From: Myxococcota bacterium
GTDB taxonomy: Bacteria > Myxococcota > JAJVIH01
Assembly (NCBI GenBank): GCA_022072125.1
Contig: JAJVIH010000031.1
Location: 1-64,000 of the forward strand
Direction of reading: 5' to 3'
DNA: 64,000 nt
A model generated the notes under the pieces. It saw only the letters and a list, made by a program, of their open reading frames with translations, was not told where the DNA came from and made no database searches. The position numbers were made by a program, and so were the translations under genes. Below, piece after piece: positions 1-9,603 of this stretch (positions within the stretch are counted from its first letter, which is position 1; each line of letters starts with the position of its first letter).

Positions 1-2
1 AT

Positions 3-152
3 GTGCAAAAGGCGAAGCCACGGAAATCGCGGGAGACGCGCCCGGCGATTCCGTGGCGGAGCATCGCGGAGGAAATCGGATTGGGCCCGCAGTTGCGCGC
101 GCTGGAGTTCATGATCGGGCCGCGCGCCGGGTACACGCCGGCGATGGCCTGA
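3..152 (+). CDS. possible C-terminal end of a CDS entering from the left edge (…IPWRSIAEEIGLGPQLRALEFMIGPRAGYTPAMA*)
   Basis: Frame 3 is open from the window edge to TGA at 150-152; protein-like composition, no family recognised. Confidence 0.25.
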   Translation: MQKAKPRKSRETRPAIPWRSIAEEIGLGPQLRALEFMIGPRAGYTPAMA

Positions 153-798
153 GCGCCGCATCCGCGCGGCGCGTGCAAGGATCGCCCTGGAGGATTTTAT
201 CTGCGCCGCTCTCACGCTGCGGGATGTGCTTCGCGATATGCAATGGCGGGAAGATGCGCGATCGCGAGGCGGAAGTGTGATGGAGGGAATCAACCACGAT
301 GGTGGATGAAGCGCGATGCAGAGAAGCAACCGTGATCGTGAAGAGAAACGCGATGATGAGGCGGAAGCGCGCTTGAAAGGATGGCGCACACAGCGGCTGG
401 AATGAAGCGCGCGCGCGTGGATGAGCGCGCGCGTGCAAACCCGGTGCGGGCGAAAAAAATCCCGGGCGATCCCGCGGAAGATCTTTGACAACCAAATAGC
501 AAGCGAAAGCGGGCGGGGAAAAAAAACGCCCGTTGTTGAGAGCGGAATCCTGGAACGTAAAACATTGGAACGAGGAAAAAAGAAACTCCCCGGCAGGATC
601 GGACAAGGCGCCGGTGGAATGAACGCAGTGAGGCGGGAGCGGGGCAGGGGGCCGGGCCCGGTCATTCAGATGCACCCCCCCTTGCACATTTTAATCCCGT
701 GGAATAGGTTCCGCCCGCTTTTGACGGGCTCCTCCGCGTCCAGGACCCCGCAGGACCACAGGACCGTTCCCGTGAACGGACTTCACCACTCTGTCTGC

Positions 799-1620
799 AT
801 GTCCCTTCCCGAATTTTCTCTCCAAGGAAAAGTTTGTGTCGTGACCGGGGCTTTGGGCCTGATCGGACGCAATTTTTGTTCAGCCCTGTCCCAGGCGGGC
901 GGGACCGTCATCGTGACGGATCTGAACGGACCCGCCTGCGAAAGTTTCGCCGCCTCCCTCGGCGCGGAGCATGGCCGTCCCGCCATGGGGGCGGCCGTGG
1001 ATATCGTCAGCCGCGAGTCGCTCGCCGCCCTGCGCGACGCCATCCTGGAGCGTTTCCAGCGCGTGGATGTGCTGGTCAACAACGCCGCCATCAACGACAT
1101 GTTTGAAAGTCCCCAGGCTGCGCTGGAGTTGTCGAAATTCGAGAATTACCCCCTTGAATTGTGGAAGAAATCCCTGGATGTCAACGTGACCGGCATGTTC
1201 CTGGCGTCGCAGGTACTGGGCGCCGAGATGGCGAAACGCGGATCGGGCAGCATCATCAATATCGCCAGCACCTACGGCATGGTGGCGCCCAACCAGGGCA
1301 TCTACCGCACGCCGGAGGGCGAACAGACCTTTTTCAAATCGGCGGCCTACCCCACCACCAAGGGAGCGGTGCTCAACTTCACCCGTTTTCTGGCGGCGTA
1401 TTGGGGCGGCCGCGGGGTGCGGGTGAACTCCCTCTCGCCGGGCGGGGTGGAGAACAACCAGAAGGAATTTTTCCTGCGCAACTACTCGGCCCTGACGCCG
1501 CTGGGACGCATGGCCCAGCCCAATGATTACAACGGCGCCATCGTTTTTCTCGCCAGCGACGCCTCCCGTTACATGACGGGGGCCAACCTGGTGGTGGACG
1601 GCGGCTGGACCTGCTGGTGA
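799..1620 (+). CDS. SDR family oxidoreductase
   Basis: MSLPEFSLQGKVCVVTGALGLIGRNF Rossmann TGxxxxxG motif, NNAA, YPTTKGA active site, SPGG and MTGANLVVDGGW C-terminal SDR signatures; start trimmed from the 421 ORF. Confidence 0.9.
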   Translation: MSLPEFSLQGKVCVVTGALGLIGRNFCSALSQAGGTVIVTDLNGPACESFAASLGAEHGRPAMGAAVDIVSRESLAALRDAILERFQRVDVLVNNAAINDMFESPQAALELSKFENYPLELWKKSLDVNVTGMFLASQVLGAEMAKRGSGSIINIASTYGMVAPNQGIYRTPEGEQTFFKSAAYPTTKGAVLNFTRFLAAYWGGRGVRVNSLSPGGVENNQKEFFLRNYSALTPLGRMAQPNDYNGAIVFLASDASRYMTGANLVVDGGWTCW

Positions 1621-1624
1621 TTCC

Positions 1625-2143
1625 GTGCCGCGATTGTCCATCCATGAGCTGAAGCAGCGCGCCCGGCGCATCCGGCTGGTGTTGTCGGATTGCGACGGTG
1701 TGTTGACGGATGGCACGGTTTTCGTGTCGCCGGATGGGGAACGGCTCAAGCAGTTCTCCCTGCGGGACGGCATGGGCGTCGAACGGTTGCGCGCGCAGGG
1801 GGTGGAAACCGCCATCATCACCCGGGAAAACAGCCCCATTGTGGCGCGGCGGGCGGACAAGCTGAAGATGCCCCATCTGTTCATGGGGGTGATGGACAAG
1901 CGGGCGCATCTGGAAGTCATCATGCGGGAAACTGGCGCGGTTCTTGCTGAGCTGGCCTATATCGGCGACGACTTCAATGACCTCGATGTCATCGAGGCCA
2001 TCGGCGCCGCGGGCCTGACTGGCGCGCCCTCGGATGCGCAACCGGCGGTGGCGGCGGCGGCCCACTTCAACACCCTCGCCCCGGGAGGGAAAGGCGCCTT
2101 CCGCGAATTCGCGGAATGGCTGATCGAATGGAGAACCACATGA
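1625..2143 (+). CDS. KdsC-like HAD phosphatase (NeuA/KdsC-associated type)
   Basis: RLVLSDCDGVLTDGTVFVSPDGE HAD motif I, FSLRDGMGVERLRAQGVETAIITRENS, YIGDDFNDLDVI motif typical of the KdsC family. Confidence 0.85.
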   Translation: MPRLSIHELKQRARRIRLVLSDCDGVLTDGTVFVSPDGERLKQFSLRDGMGVERLRAQGVETAIITRENSPIVARRADKLKMPHLFMGVMDKRAHLEVIMRETGAVLAELAYIGDDFNDLDVIEAIGAAGLTGAPSDAQPAVAAAAHFNTLAPGGKGAFREFAEWLIEWRTT

Positions 2144-3018
2144 GCGGAGCTACCCTGAACCTCGGCGGAAAAATCGTTGGCGAAGGCCAGCGTGTTTATG
2201 TCATCGCCGAGATTGGCATCAACCACAACGGCGATCTGGAGAACGCCAAGAAACTGATCAAGGGCGCCAGCCAGGCCGGATGCGACGCCGTCAAATTCCA
2301 GAAGCGGACCCCCGAGCTATGCACCCCGAAGGACCAGTGGAATATCGAGCGCGACACCCCGTGGGGACGCATGACCTATATTGACTACCGCCACCGCGTG
2401 GAACTCAAGCAGAAGGACTACGAGGAGATTGACGGCTACTGCCGGGAGCTTGGCATTCAGTGGTTCGCATCCTGCTGGGACGAGGAAGCGGTGAATTTCT
2501 GCGAGCAGTTCGATCCGCCCTGCTACAAGGCGGCTTCCGCCTCGCTGACCGATCACGCGCTGCTGCGCAAGATGAAATCCACCGGGCGCCCGCTGCTGAT
2601 CTCCACCGGCATGTCCACCTGGCAGGAGATCGAGAACGCGGTGGAAGCGGTGGGCACGAAAAACCTGGGCATCGCGCACGCCACATCCACTTATCCCTGC
2701 CCGCCGGAAGAGTTGAACCTGCGGATGATCCACACCCTCAAGGCCCGCTGGCCGTCCTGTCCGGCCGGGTATTCCGGCCATGAAACGGGGCTGGCCACCA
2801 CCTGGGCGGCGGTGGCCATGGGCGCCTCCTTCATCGAACGCCACATCACGCTGGACCGCGCCATGTGGGGCAGCGATCAGGCGGCGTCCGTTGAAATCGG
2901 CGGCCTGCACCGGCTGGTGGAGAATATCCGCGACATCGAAAAGGCCCTGGGCGACGGCGTCAAGCGGGTCTATCCCAGTGAGGAAGGTCCCAGAAAAAAA
3001 CTCCGCCGCGTGTTGTAA
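2140..3018 (+). CDS. N-acetylneuraminate synthase family protein (NeuB/LegI-like)
   Basis: VYVIAEIGINHNGDLENAKKLIKGASQAGCDAVKFQKR, STGMSTWQEIE, GYSGHETGLATTWAAVAMGASFIERHITLDRAMWGSDQAAS are NeuB family hallmarks. Confidence 0.92.
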   Translation: MSGATLNLGGKIVGEGQRVYVIAEIGINHNGDLENAKKLIKGASQAGCDAVKFQKRTPELCTPKDQWNIERDTPWGRMTYIDYRHRVELKQKDYEEIDGYCRELGIQWFASCWDEEAVNFCEQFDPPCYKAASASLTDHALLRKMKSTGRPLLISTGMSTWQEIENAVEAVGTKNLGIAHATSTYPCPPEELNLRMIHTLKARWPSCPAGYSGHETGLATTWAAVAMGASFIERHITLDRAMWGSDQAASVEIGGLHRLVENIRDIEKALGDGVKRVYPSEEGPRKKLRRVL

Positions 3019-3048
3019 ATTCCCGCGTTTCGCCGCCGCGCGGCGCAT

Positions 3049-3963
3049 GTGGCCATGCTCGACACCCTGATTCAGCATCTGACCTCCTTCATCAACAAGG
3101 GAGGCTGGGCCCTGTGGTCGCCCCTCACCATCGCCTGCTGGGCGGTGATGCTGGTGGTTCTGGAGCGGCTGTATCCCCATACCCCGGGGCAAAAGCTGTT
3201 CCGCGTGGGCTTCTGGGACGACTTCTTCTGGTACACGCTGGTGCAAAGCGCCGTGCTGGGCTGGATCATCGGCGCGTTCATCGAGTGGATTGACGCCTTG
3301 CCGGGTGTTTCGCGGCTGGCGGCGGTCAGCGGCTGGCCCCTGTGGACGCAGGTGCTGTTCTTCCTGTTCATCCATGACTTCTACATCTACGCCTTCCACC
3401 GCCTGCAGCATTACAACAAATACTTGTGGCGGGTGCATGAGGCCCATCACTCCGTACGGGATGTGGACTGGGTGGCGGGGTCGCGCTCCCACCCGCTGGA
3501 AATTCTGATCAACCAGACGGTGGAGTTCGCGCCCATCGTGCTGCTGGGGGCCCACCCGGACGTGGCGGTGATCAAGGGGCTGGTGAGCGCCTGCTGGGGC
3601 ATGTTCATCCATTGCAACGTGGATGTGCGGCTGGGGGCGCTGCAATACGTCATCAACGGCCCGGAGATGCACCGCTGGCACCATGCGGCGGATGTGGCGC
3701 CGCCGGGCTTCAACTTCGCCACCAAATTCGCCTTCTGGGACTGGATATTTGGCACCGCCTACATGCCCGTGGATCGCAAGCCGGCGGAATATGGCCTGAT
3801 GTCCAAAAACGATTTCCGGGAAGGTTATTTCTGGCAGATTTGGGCCGCGTTCCGCCCCTGGAAAAAACCGTGGGATTCCGGCCCCTGGCGGCCGGCGGGC
3901 GTCACCCGGCGCATCGGCGAAACCGCCTCCGGAGCGGCGGCCCGCGCCAACCCCGCGGGGTGA
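3049..3963 (+). CDS. sterol desaturase / fatty acid hydroxylase family membrane protein
   Basis: Histidine clusters HDFYIYAFHRLQH, HEAHHSVRDVDWVAGSRSHPLE, HRWHHAADV with several TM segments. Confidence 0.88.
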   Translation: MAMLDTLIQHLTSFINKGGWALWSPLTIACWAVMLVVLERLYPHTPGQKLFRVGFWDDFFWYTLVQSAVLGWIIGAFIEWIDALPGVSRLAAVSGWPLWTQVLFFLFIHDFYIYAFHRLQHYNKYLWRVHEAHHSVRDVDWVAGSRSHPLEILINQTVEFAPIVLLGAHPDVAVIKGLVSACWGMFIHCNVDVRLGALQYVINGPEMHRWHHAADVAPPGFNFATKFAFWDWIFGTAYMPVDRKPAEYGLMSKNDFREGYFWQIWAAFRPWKKPWDSGPWRPAGVTRRIGETASGAAARANPAG

Positions 3964-3977
3964 AGCCGCGGCGGGGC

Positions 3978-4256
3978 CTATTCCGCCGACAGGCTGGATG
4001 CGGCGGTGGCGGGAGCGCCGCAGGCGGGAGTGTCGCTGAATTTGGCGGCTTCCCAGGCGGCGCTGCCGGGAGAAACCCCTTCCACGGAATCGCAGGCGCG
4101 GTCCGTGGGCACGCAGACCCGCGCGACGGGATGACACAGCATGTCCGGACCGCAGACCCCGGGGCCTTCGCAGCGGAACACCAGGTTCTCGACGGGGATA
4201 TCCTCGCCGCAGGCGATCAGGAACAACGCGGCCGCGATGGGCGGAAACCGGCGCAT
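3978..4256 (-). CDS. small putative lipoprotein
   Basis: MRRFPPIAAALFLIACGED signal with lipobox-like cysteine; Cys-rich mature part; start trimmed. Confidence 0.5.
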   Translation of the reverse strand: MRRFPPIAAALFLIACGEDIPVENLVFRCEGPGVCGPDMLCHPVARVCVPTDRACDSVEGVSPGSAAWEAAKFSDTPACGAPATAASSLSAE

Positions 4257-4260
4257 GAAG

Positions 4261-5118
4261 CTAGAACGATCCATGCAGCGAAAACATGGCGGCGTTGGGG
4301 GCGACGCCCGCGCCAAAACGCACCGGCAAGGCGGCGCTTCCGGAATCCTTCGAGGCCGTGTGTTCCAGGAAGAAGGCCACGCCCGTGGCGGCCAGCGCCG
4401 CGCCCGACACGCCCCACATGATGTTGGCGGCCGTGGCCTTTGATTTGGCGCCGTCCTCCAGCTCCAGGGCGCGGGCGCGCGTGACGCCGGTGACCCGGCC
4501 CTTGTCGTCGCGCGCGGCGTTGTCCAGTTCGGACTTGCTGGAGTTGACCGTCAGGCTCAGACCGGTGGCGGCGCCCATGGAGACCAGGGTGACCCCCGCG
4601 CAGATGAAAGTGCCCATGTAGCGGCGGAAGACCCCCGGCCGCTCTTCCAGGTTGATCTCCATGCTGGTGGAACTGCTGGCCGGGCTGGCGGTGGAAGATG
4701 CGGCGGGAGCGGCGTCCGCCGCGGGGGCGGAAGCCGCCGGGCTCCCACGGCGGGCGATGGCCGCGTCCAGGCGCTGGCGCAGCTTGGGGGATATCCCCTT
4801 GGGCGGCGTGCTGTTGGGACAGCCGGAAGCCCAGCGGTCCAGGCTGCGGTCGGCCTCCGCCGGTTTGTCGTTCAGAATCTGGGTGAATCCCAGGTACATC
4901 AACGCATCGCAGCGTTGCTCCTGCAGGGCGAGGGGAGAGGCCAGCACCGCGTCGAAATGCCGGGTGGCGGCGTCGTAGTTGAAGTCGTTGTAGGCGGCGA
5001 CGCCCAGGGCGAGTTCTTCCCTGGGGCTGGCCGCCCGCGCGCCGCCAGATGGCAACAGCGCCGCCGCGACGGCGAACGCAGTCAAGGCGCCCCTGAAGCG
5101 GATTCCAACATTTCTCAT
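4261..5118 (-). CDS. exported/membrane protein with TPR-like N-terminal half
   Basis: N-terminal signal sequence, helical repeat-like segment (YNDFNYDAATRHFDAVLASPLALQEQRCDALMYLGFTQILNDKPAEADRSL), TM segment GTFICAGVTLVSMGAATGLSL; divergent from the kinase gene. Confidence 0.6.
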   Translation of the reverse strand: MRNVGIRFRGALTAFAVAAALLPSGGARAASPREELALGVAAYNDFNYDAATRHFDAVLASPLALQEQRCDALMYLGFTQILNDKPAEADRSLDRWASGCPNSTPPKGISPKLRQRLDAAIARRGSPAASAPAADAAPAASSTASPASSSTSMEINLEERPGVFRRYMGTFICAGVTLVSMGAATGLSLTVNSSKSELDNAARDDKGRVTGVTRARALELEDGAKSKATAANIMWGVSGAALAATGVAFFLEHTASKDSGSAALPVRFGAGVAPNAAMFSLHGSF

Positions 5119-5138
5119 GAAAAAACTTGCCCCCGGCG

Positions 5139-5168
5139 TTGAGTTGTCAAAAGGCTTGCGGCTATGAT
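5139..5168 (+). promoter_or_regulatory. putative sigma70-like promoter of the kinase operon
   Basis: TTGAGT (5139-5144), 18 nt, TATGAT (5163-5168), about 55 nt before the kinase start. Confidence 0.4.
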
Positions 5169-5222
5169 GACGGGCCAGACCGGTTTACCACGGATTGCAA
5201 CGGGCTTCCAGACTTCAGTCTC

Positions 5223-7535
5223 ATGCAGCAACTTGGCCGCTACGAACTGATCAAGCGGATCGCCACCGGCGGGATGGCCGACATCTACCTGGCGCGGCTG
5301 AAAGCCCTCGCCGGGTTCGAGAAGTTTTTCGTCATCAAGAAATTGCAGGAACAGTTCCTCCACGACCAGGAATTCGTCGAGATGTTCCTGCAGGAGGCCA
5401 ACCTGCACGCCTCGCTGCACCATCCGAATATCGTTGAAGTTTACGACATGGACCAGCAGGGCGGCGATTACTTCATGGTCATGGAGTACATCGAAGGGCA
5501 GACCTTTTCCCGGCTGCTGAAAACCCTGCGCGCGGCGGGGCGCATGCTCGACCCCATGGTGGCGGCCTGGATAGGCGCCCGCGCGGCGCAGGGCCTGCAC
5601 CACGCCCACACCCGCCGCGATCTGGACGGCAACCCCCTCAACATCGTTCACCGCGACATCTCGCCGCAGAATATCCTGATCTCCTACTCCGGCGAGGTCA
5701 AACTGATTGACTTCGGCATCGCCAAGTCGGCGAAGAGCCACCTGGTGACCGAGGCGGGAACGCTGAAGGGCAAGTTTTCCTACATGGCGCCCGAGCAGGC
5801 GCGCGGCGAACCGGTGACCGCCCGCTCCGACATCTACTCGCTGGGCGTGGTGCTGCATCAGGCGATCAGCGGACTGCAACCCTTCGAAAACCTCAACGAG
5901 GTGCAGATACTCCACGCGGTGGTGAACGAATCCATGCCGTCCATGCGGCAGGCGGTTCCGGGGCTGGATCAGGGGCTGGAGACGGCGGTGGAAAAGGCCC
6001 TGGCCAAACGGCAGGAAAACCGCCACCGCTCGGCGGAGGAATTTCACAAACGCCTGGACCGGGCGATTCAGCGCGCGGGCGCCGATGTGGACGCCGAGGT
6101 GCTGTCGTCCACCATGCACGATGTCTTCGCGGATGAAATCCAGGCCCGCAGGGCGATGATCGTCCAGCACGCCAGGGAATCCCGCGAACAGGCCGGAACG
6201 CAGGAAGAAGCCCAGGCGGATGGCCAGCCCACCCGGCAGTCTTCCCGCCGCTCCCTGCCGCAGGCGGAGGCGGTGGATCCGCCGCCCGCGCCGCCGCGGA
6301 AATCGCTGCCCGAAGCAGCGACCGTTTCCCGGAGTTCCTCCAGCAAAAAGAAGGCGCTGGCCGGCGCCACGGCGACCCCCGTCGAGCCCATCCGCCGGCA
6401 ATCCATGCCAGATCTTGCGGCGGCGCCCGACACCCCGCCCGAAGCCGCTCCGGCGCCCCTGGCGGGGGATTCCGTTCCATCCGCCAAATCCGCTCCGCGG
6501 CCGCGGCCGGCTCCCGCCCCTCTCCCGGCGCCGGTGGAGTCCGCTCCGGCGCCGCCGGGCGGGATCGTGCCCCATGTCATCGTGCTGGGCGTGGCCTTGC
6601 TGGTGCTGGCGGGCGTGCTGGCCTGGGCCTTCCTGCGGGAGGGCGATCACGAGGTCCCCCCCATGGCGGGGCCCCCGGCCGTTCAGCCCGCGCCCGCGGC
6701 GGCTCCGGAACCCGTTCCGCCGCCGCCCGTGGAGCCCGCACCCCCTCCCGCGCCGGAGCCGGTCAAGGAACCGCCGCCGCCCGGCGCCGCGCCATCCGCC
6801 CCGAAGCCGGAGGAGCAACCCGCAGCGCCCAAGGAACCAGAGGCCGCGGCCACGCCTCCCCCCCAGATGGCGCTCAAGGAGCCCGCGCTCCGGGAGCCGG
6901 AAGCCAAACCCGCCATCAAACCCGAGGCGGCGGCGGATCGTCCGGCCCCCGCGCCCAAACCCGGTCCGGGGGAAAGCAGCCCGGGAGAAAGCGGTCCGCG
7001 AGGAAAAGCTCCGCCCGCCGCCGCGGAAAAGCCCGCTCCCAGCCCAGGTCCGGGCGAGAGCATCCTGGATTTTGAATCGGGAAAACCAGGCGCGGCCGCC
7101 AAACCCGTGGCCGCCGCGTCGAAGGCCAATGGCACGGTGACGATATCCGCCACCATCGAGGGCAGCCTGGAGATTGACAACAAATCCTATTCCCTGCCCC
7201 TGTTGGGCCAGAGCCTGCCGCCGGGCGACTACACGGCGCGTTTCACCAACCGCAAGCTGGGCGCGGATGTGAAAAAACGTTTCACGGTGGTGGAAGGCAA
7301 GGACGTTCAGGTCGAGTTCAATATCGGCTCGGGAAAACTGTTCGTGGATAGCAATCCCTGGGCCAAGGTCAAGCTGGACGGCCTGGAAATCGGCCTTACG
7401 CCGGTGCTGAACTACGAGGTGGCGGAGGGCCGGCACACCATTGAATTGACCAATCCGGAGATCGGAAAAACCAAATCCGTGGTCGTGCCGGTCAAATCAG
7501 GGGAGACCGTCAAGGTCAGGGAGAGCCTGGAATGA
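5223..7535 (+). CDS. transmembrane serine/threonine protein kinase with Pro/Ala-rich region and C-terminal PEGA-like domain
   Basis: YELIKRIATGGMADIYLAR, VIKK, HRDISPQNILIS, KLIDFGIAK, YMAPEQARGE; TM VPHVIVLGVALLVLAGVLAWAF; C-terminal GKLFVDSNPWAKVKLDGLEIGLTP (PEGA). Start trimmed from 5127. Confidence 0.93.
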   Translation: MQQLGRYELIKRIATGGMADIYLARLKALAGFEKFFVIKKLQEQFLHDQEFVEMFLQEANLHASLHHPNIVEVYDMDQQGGDYFMVMEYIEGQTFSRLLKTLRAAGRMLDPMVAAWIGARAAQGLHHAHTRRDLDGNPLNIVHRDISPQNILISYSGEVKLIDFGIAKSAKSHLVTEAGTLKGKFSYMAPEQARGEPVTARSDIYSLGVVLHQAISGLQPFENLNEVQILHAVVNESMPSMRQAVPGLDQGLETAVEKALAKRQENRHRSAEEFHKRLDRAIQRAGADVDAEVLSSTMHDVFADEIQARRAMIVQHARESREQAGTQEEAQADGQPTRQSSRRSLPQAEAVDPPPAPPRKSLPEAATVSRSSSSKKKALAGATATPVEPIRRQSMPDLAAAPDTPPEAAPAPLAGDSVPSAKSAPRPRPAPAPLPAPVESAPAPPGGIVPHVIVLGVALLVLAGVLAWAFLREGDHEVPPMAGPPAVQPAPAAAPEPVPPPPVEPAPPPAPEPVKEPPPPGAAPSAPKPEEQPAAPKEPEAAATPPPQMALKEPALREPEAKPAIKPEAAADRPAPAPKPGPGESSPGESGPRGKAPPAAAEKPAPSPGPGESILDFESGKPGAAAKPVAAASKANGTVTISATIEGSLEIDNKSYSLPLLGQSLPPGDYTARFTNRKLGADVKKRFTVVEGKDVQVEFNIGSGKLFVDSNPWAKVKLDGLEIGLTPVLNYEVAEGRHTIELTNPEIGKTKSVVVPVKSGETVKVRESLE

Positions 7536-8077
7536 AGCCCATATCCCCCCGGATCAGCGCGGAAGCGGTCAAAACCAAAACCGGCAGGGATTGGAAGGCC
7601 TGGTTCGCCCTGTTGCAAAAGGCCGGCGCGGCGGACTGGCCCCACCCGGCGATCGCCGCATGGCTCGGCAAGACCCACAAGGTGGATGACTGGTGGAGCC
7701 AGATGATCGCCGTGGAGTATGAAAAATCCACCGGCAGGCGGAAGCGGAACCAGAAGCCGGATGGATATGAAATCAGCGTGTCCCGCACCCTGACGGCGGG
7801 AGCGGGAGCCGTCTACAACTTTCTCACCGATGGAGAGCGCCGCGGGCTCTGGCTCAAACCCCATCAGTTCACCGTCACCACGTCGGCGGCGAACAAACGC
7901 ATCCGCGGCGCATGGAACGCCGCCGGCGGAACGGTGGAAATGCGGCTGGCGGGAAAAACCGGCGGCAAGACCCAGATCACCGTGCAGCATATGAAAATTC
8001 AAGAAGAGCAAGGCATTGAATCCTTGCGCGCATACTGGAGGGATCGCTTGGTTGAATTGGCGCAGGCGATGGAATAA
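7532..8077 (+). CDS. DUF4287-like plus SRPBCC/AHSA1-like domain protein
   Basis: GRDWKAWFALLQKAGAADWPHPAIAAWLGKTHKVDDWWSQMIAVEYE resembles DUF4287; GYEISVSRTLTAGAGAVYNFLTD…QITVQHMKI…YWRDRLVELAQA resembles SRPBCC. Start overlaps the kinase stop (ATGA). Confidence 0.75.
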   Translation: MKPISPRISAEAVKTKTGRDWKAWFALLQKAGAADWPHPAIAAWLGKTHKVDDWWSQMIAVEYEKSTGRRKRNQKPDGYEISVSRTLTAGAGAVYNFLTDGERRGLWLKPHQFTVTTSAANKRIRGAWNAAGGTVEMRLAGKTGGKTQITVQHMKIQEEQGIESLRAYWRDRLVELAQAME

Positions 8078-8118
8078 GCTCCACGGAATCGGATCAGTTA
8101 TCCATTCCGGAGACAGAC

Positions 8119-8745
8119 ATGACCGCACAGCATCAACGGGAACGGGGATCCCGGCGCGGCGCCTCGCTCATTGAAAACGCCAGTCAGTTGAGCGAGGAAG
8201 ATATCCGCAGGATAACCACGCGAAGTTTGCAGGCATGGTTCCGCTCTCTCGATCTCGCCAACGGGCGGCAGATGACGGAGGCGGCGGCGAAGCGGTGGCT
8301 GATGCGCGTGCAAAACCTTCATCCAGATTACGCCTCCGTCATCGCCTTTCGTTACAAGAACGTGAACAGACAACTGGTTCCGGGACAACCGCGGACCAGT
8401 CATCGCGACAAGTCCCCGGCCCGGAGCGTCCGCTTCAATCCGGTCACCTTTACCATGCGGGGCCCCCGGCAAGAGGTGATGGATCAGGTCAAAACGCTGG
8501 TCCGGGACAACCAGTGGCTGTCCCCCCACAGGGCGATCATGACCGACAACACCGCGGGCGAATGGTCGCTGGTGGGATACCTGGATGATGCGATCCGGCC
8601 ATTCACCATTGTTTTCGACGAACTGCCCGGCGGCCGGTTCACCAATGTGACGGTTCAGCACGCCAGAACCGCGGCCGCCAGGGTGAATGAACTCCGGACC
8701 TTCTGGGCGGAAAAGCTGGAACAACTGGCGGAGAACCGGAAATAA
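8119..8745 (+). CDS. divergent SRPBCC-like protein, probable paralog of the preceding gene
   Basis: FTNVTVQHARTAAARVNELRTFWAEKLEQLAE parallels ITVQHMKIQEEQGIESLRAYWRDRLVELAQA of the upstream gene. Confidence 0.6.
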   Translation: MTAQHQRERGSRRGASLIENASQLSEEDIRRITTRSLQAWFRSLDLANGRQMTEAAAKRWLMRVQNLHPDYASVIAFRYKNVNRQLVPGQPRTSHRDKSPARSVRFNPVTFTMRGPRQEVMDQVKTLVRDNQWLSPHRAIMTDNTAGEWSLVGYLDDAIRPFTIVFDELPGGRFTNVTVQHARTAAARVNELRTFWAEKLEQLAENRK

Positions 8746-9062
8746 TCTCCCGCGCCGCGCGCCCATGCACCGGCTGCTCCGCGAATACGGCGGGATGCGG
8801 TTTCCTCTCTCCACGCCGGACGCCCACGCGTTGGTTTCCCGCCTCCCGGGGGGGGCGGAAACGGCGCCTGTTTCCGGAGACGGGAAGGGGAAGGAGCCAG
8901 CCGCGCGGCCCTTGCCGCCCTGACCAGAAACCGGGTCCATGGGCTTTCCTTTCCCGGTCCCCGGACCAGCTTGACGCAGCGCGGCGCGGGCGCTCCCCGG
9001 AATGGGCATAACAAATTGTTTTTATTGATGAAAATAAGCACGCCGGGATTGACGGAAAAGCC

Positions 9063-9091
9063 TTGACAGCCCCAGACCCCTATGGTACTCC
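9063..9091 (+). promoter_or_regulatory. possible promoter of the ATP synthase operon
   Basis: Perfect -35 TTGACA at 9063-9068 followed 17 nt later by weak TACTCC; about 50 nt before the b' start. Confidence 0.3.
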
Positions 9092-9141
9092 CGCGCCGCC
9101 TTTCAGGGCGTTCCGCTCACGTTCCAGCCCCAGATAATTCC

Positions 9142-9582
9142 ATGGATTTGATTGGTCAGATCACGAGTCCGCTTGTTCTGGTGCAGCTTGGCATCCTGCT
9201 TGTTCTGTATTCCCTCCTCAAGGTTTTCCTGTTCGACCGCTACGCCGATCTCTACGATGAACGCCAGAAGCGGCTGGCCCAGGGCTCCGAGGGCGTGCAG
9301 AATATCGCCGGTGAGGTGGAGGCCCTGACCGGCAAAATCGAATCCCGTCTCAAGGACGCCCGCGCGGAGGCCCTGAAGAACCGCCTGGCCGCCCGTGAAG
9401 AGGCGCTCAAAACCGAAAAAACCATTCTCGACGAGGCCCGCGCCGGGGTGCAGGTCCGTTTGTCCGCCGCCAGCAAGGAATTGCAGGCCCAGACGGAAAC
9501 CGCCCGCGCCACGCTGGAAAAGGAATCCCGGCGCATGGCTTCGGTATTGGCCTCCAAACTGCTGGGACGGCAAGCCGGCTGA
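9142..9582 (+). CDS. ATP synthase Fo subunit b' / b-type
   Basis: Short N-terminal TM (SPLVLVQLGILLVLYSLLKVFLF) and long coiled coil; first gene of the atp operon. Confidence 0.8.
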   Translation: MDLIGQITSPLVLVQLGILLVLYSLLKVFLFDRYADLYDERQKRLAQGSEGVQNIAGEVEALTGKIESRLKDARAEALKNRLAAREEALKTEKTILDEARAGVQVRLSAASKELQAQTETARATLEKESRRMASVLASKLLGRQAG

Positions 9583-9603
9583 GGCCGGGTGGAGTTTGCC
9601 ACG

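Noticed and set aside
2317-4137. 606-aa antisense ORF opposite neuB-like and hydroxylase genes
   Set aside because: No recognisable domain, Arg/His/Gly-rich shadow translation of well-supported genes.
5115-7436. 773-aa antisense ORF opposite the kinase
   Set aside because: Low-complexity Gly/Arg translation caused by the Pro/Ala-rich kinase region on the other strand.
8746-9062. Small ORFs in the gap before the atp operon (e.g. 8687..8923, 8655..9041)
   Set aside because: Overlap each other on both strands, no RBS or domain signal; treated as intergenic.
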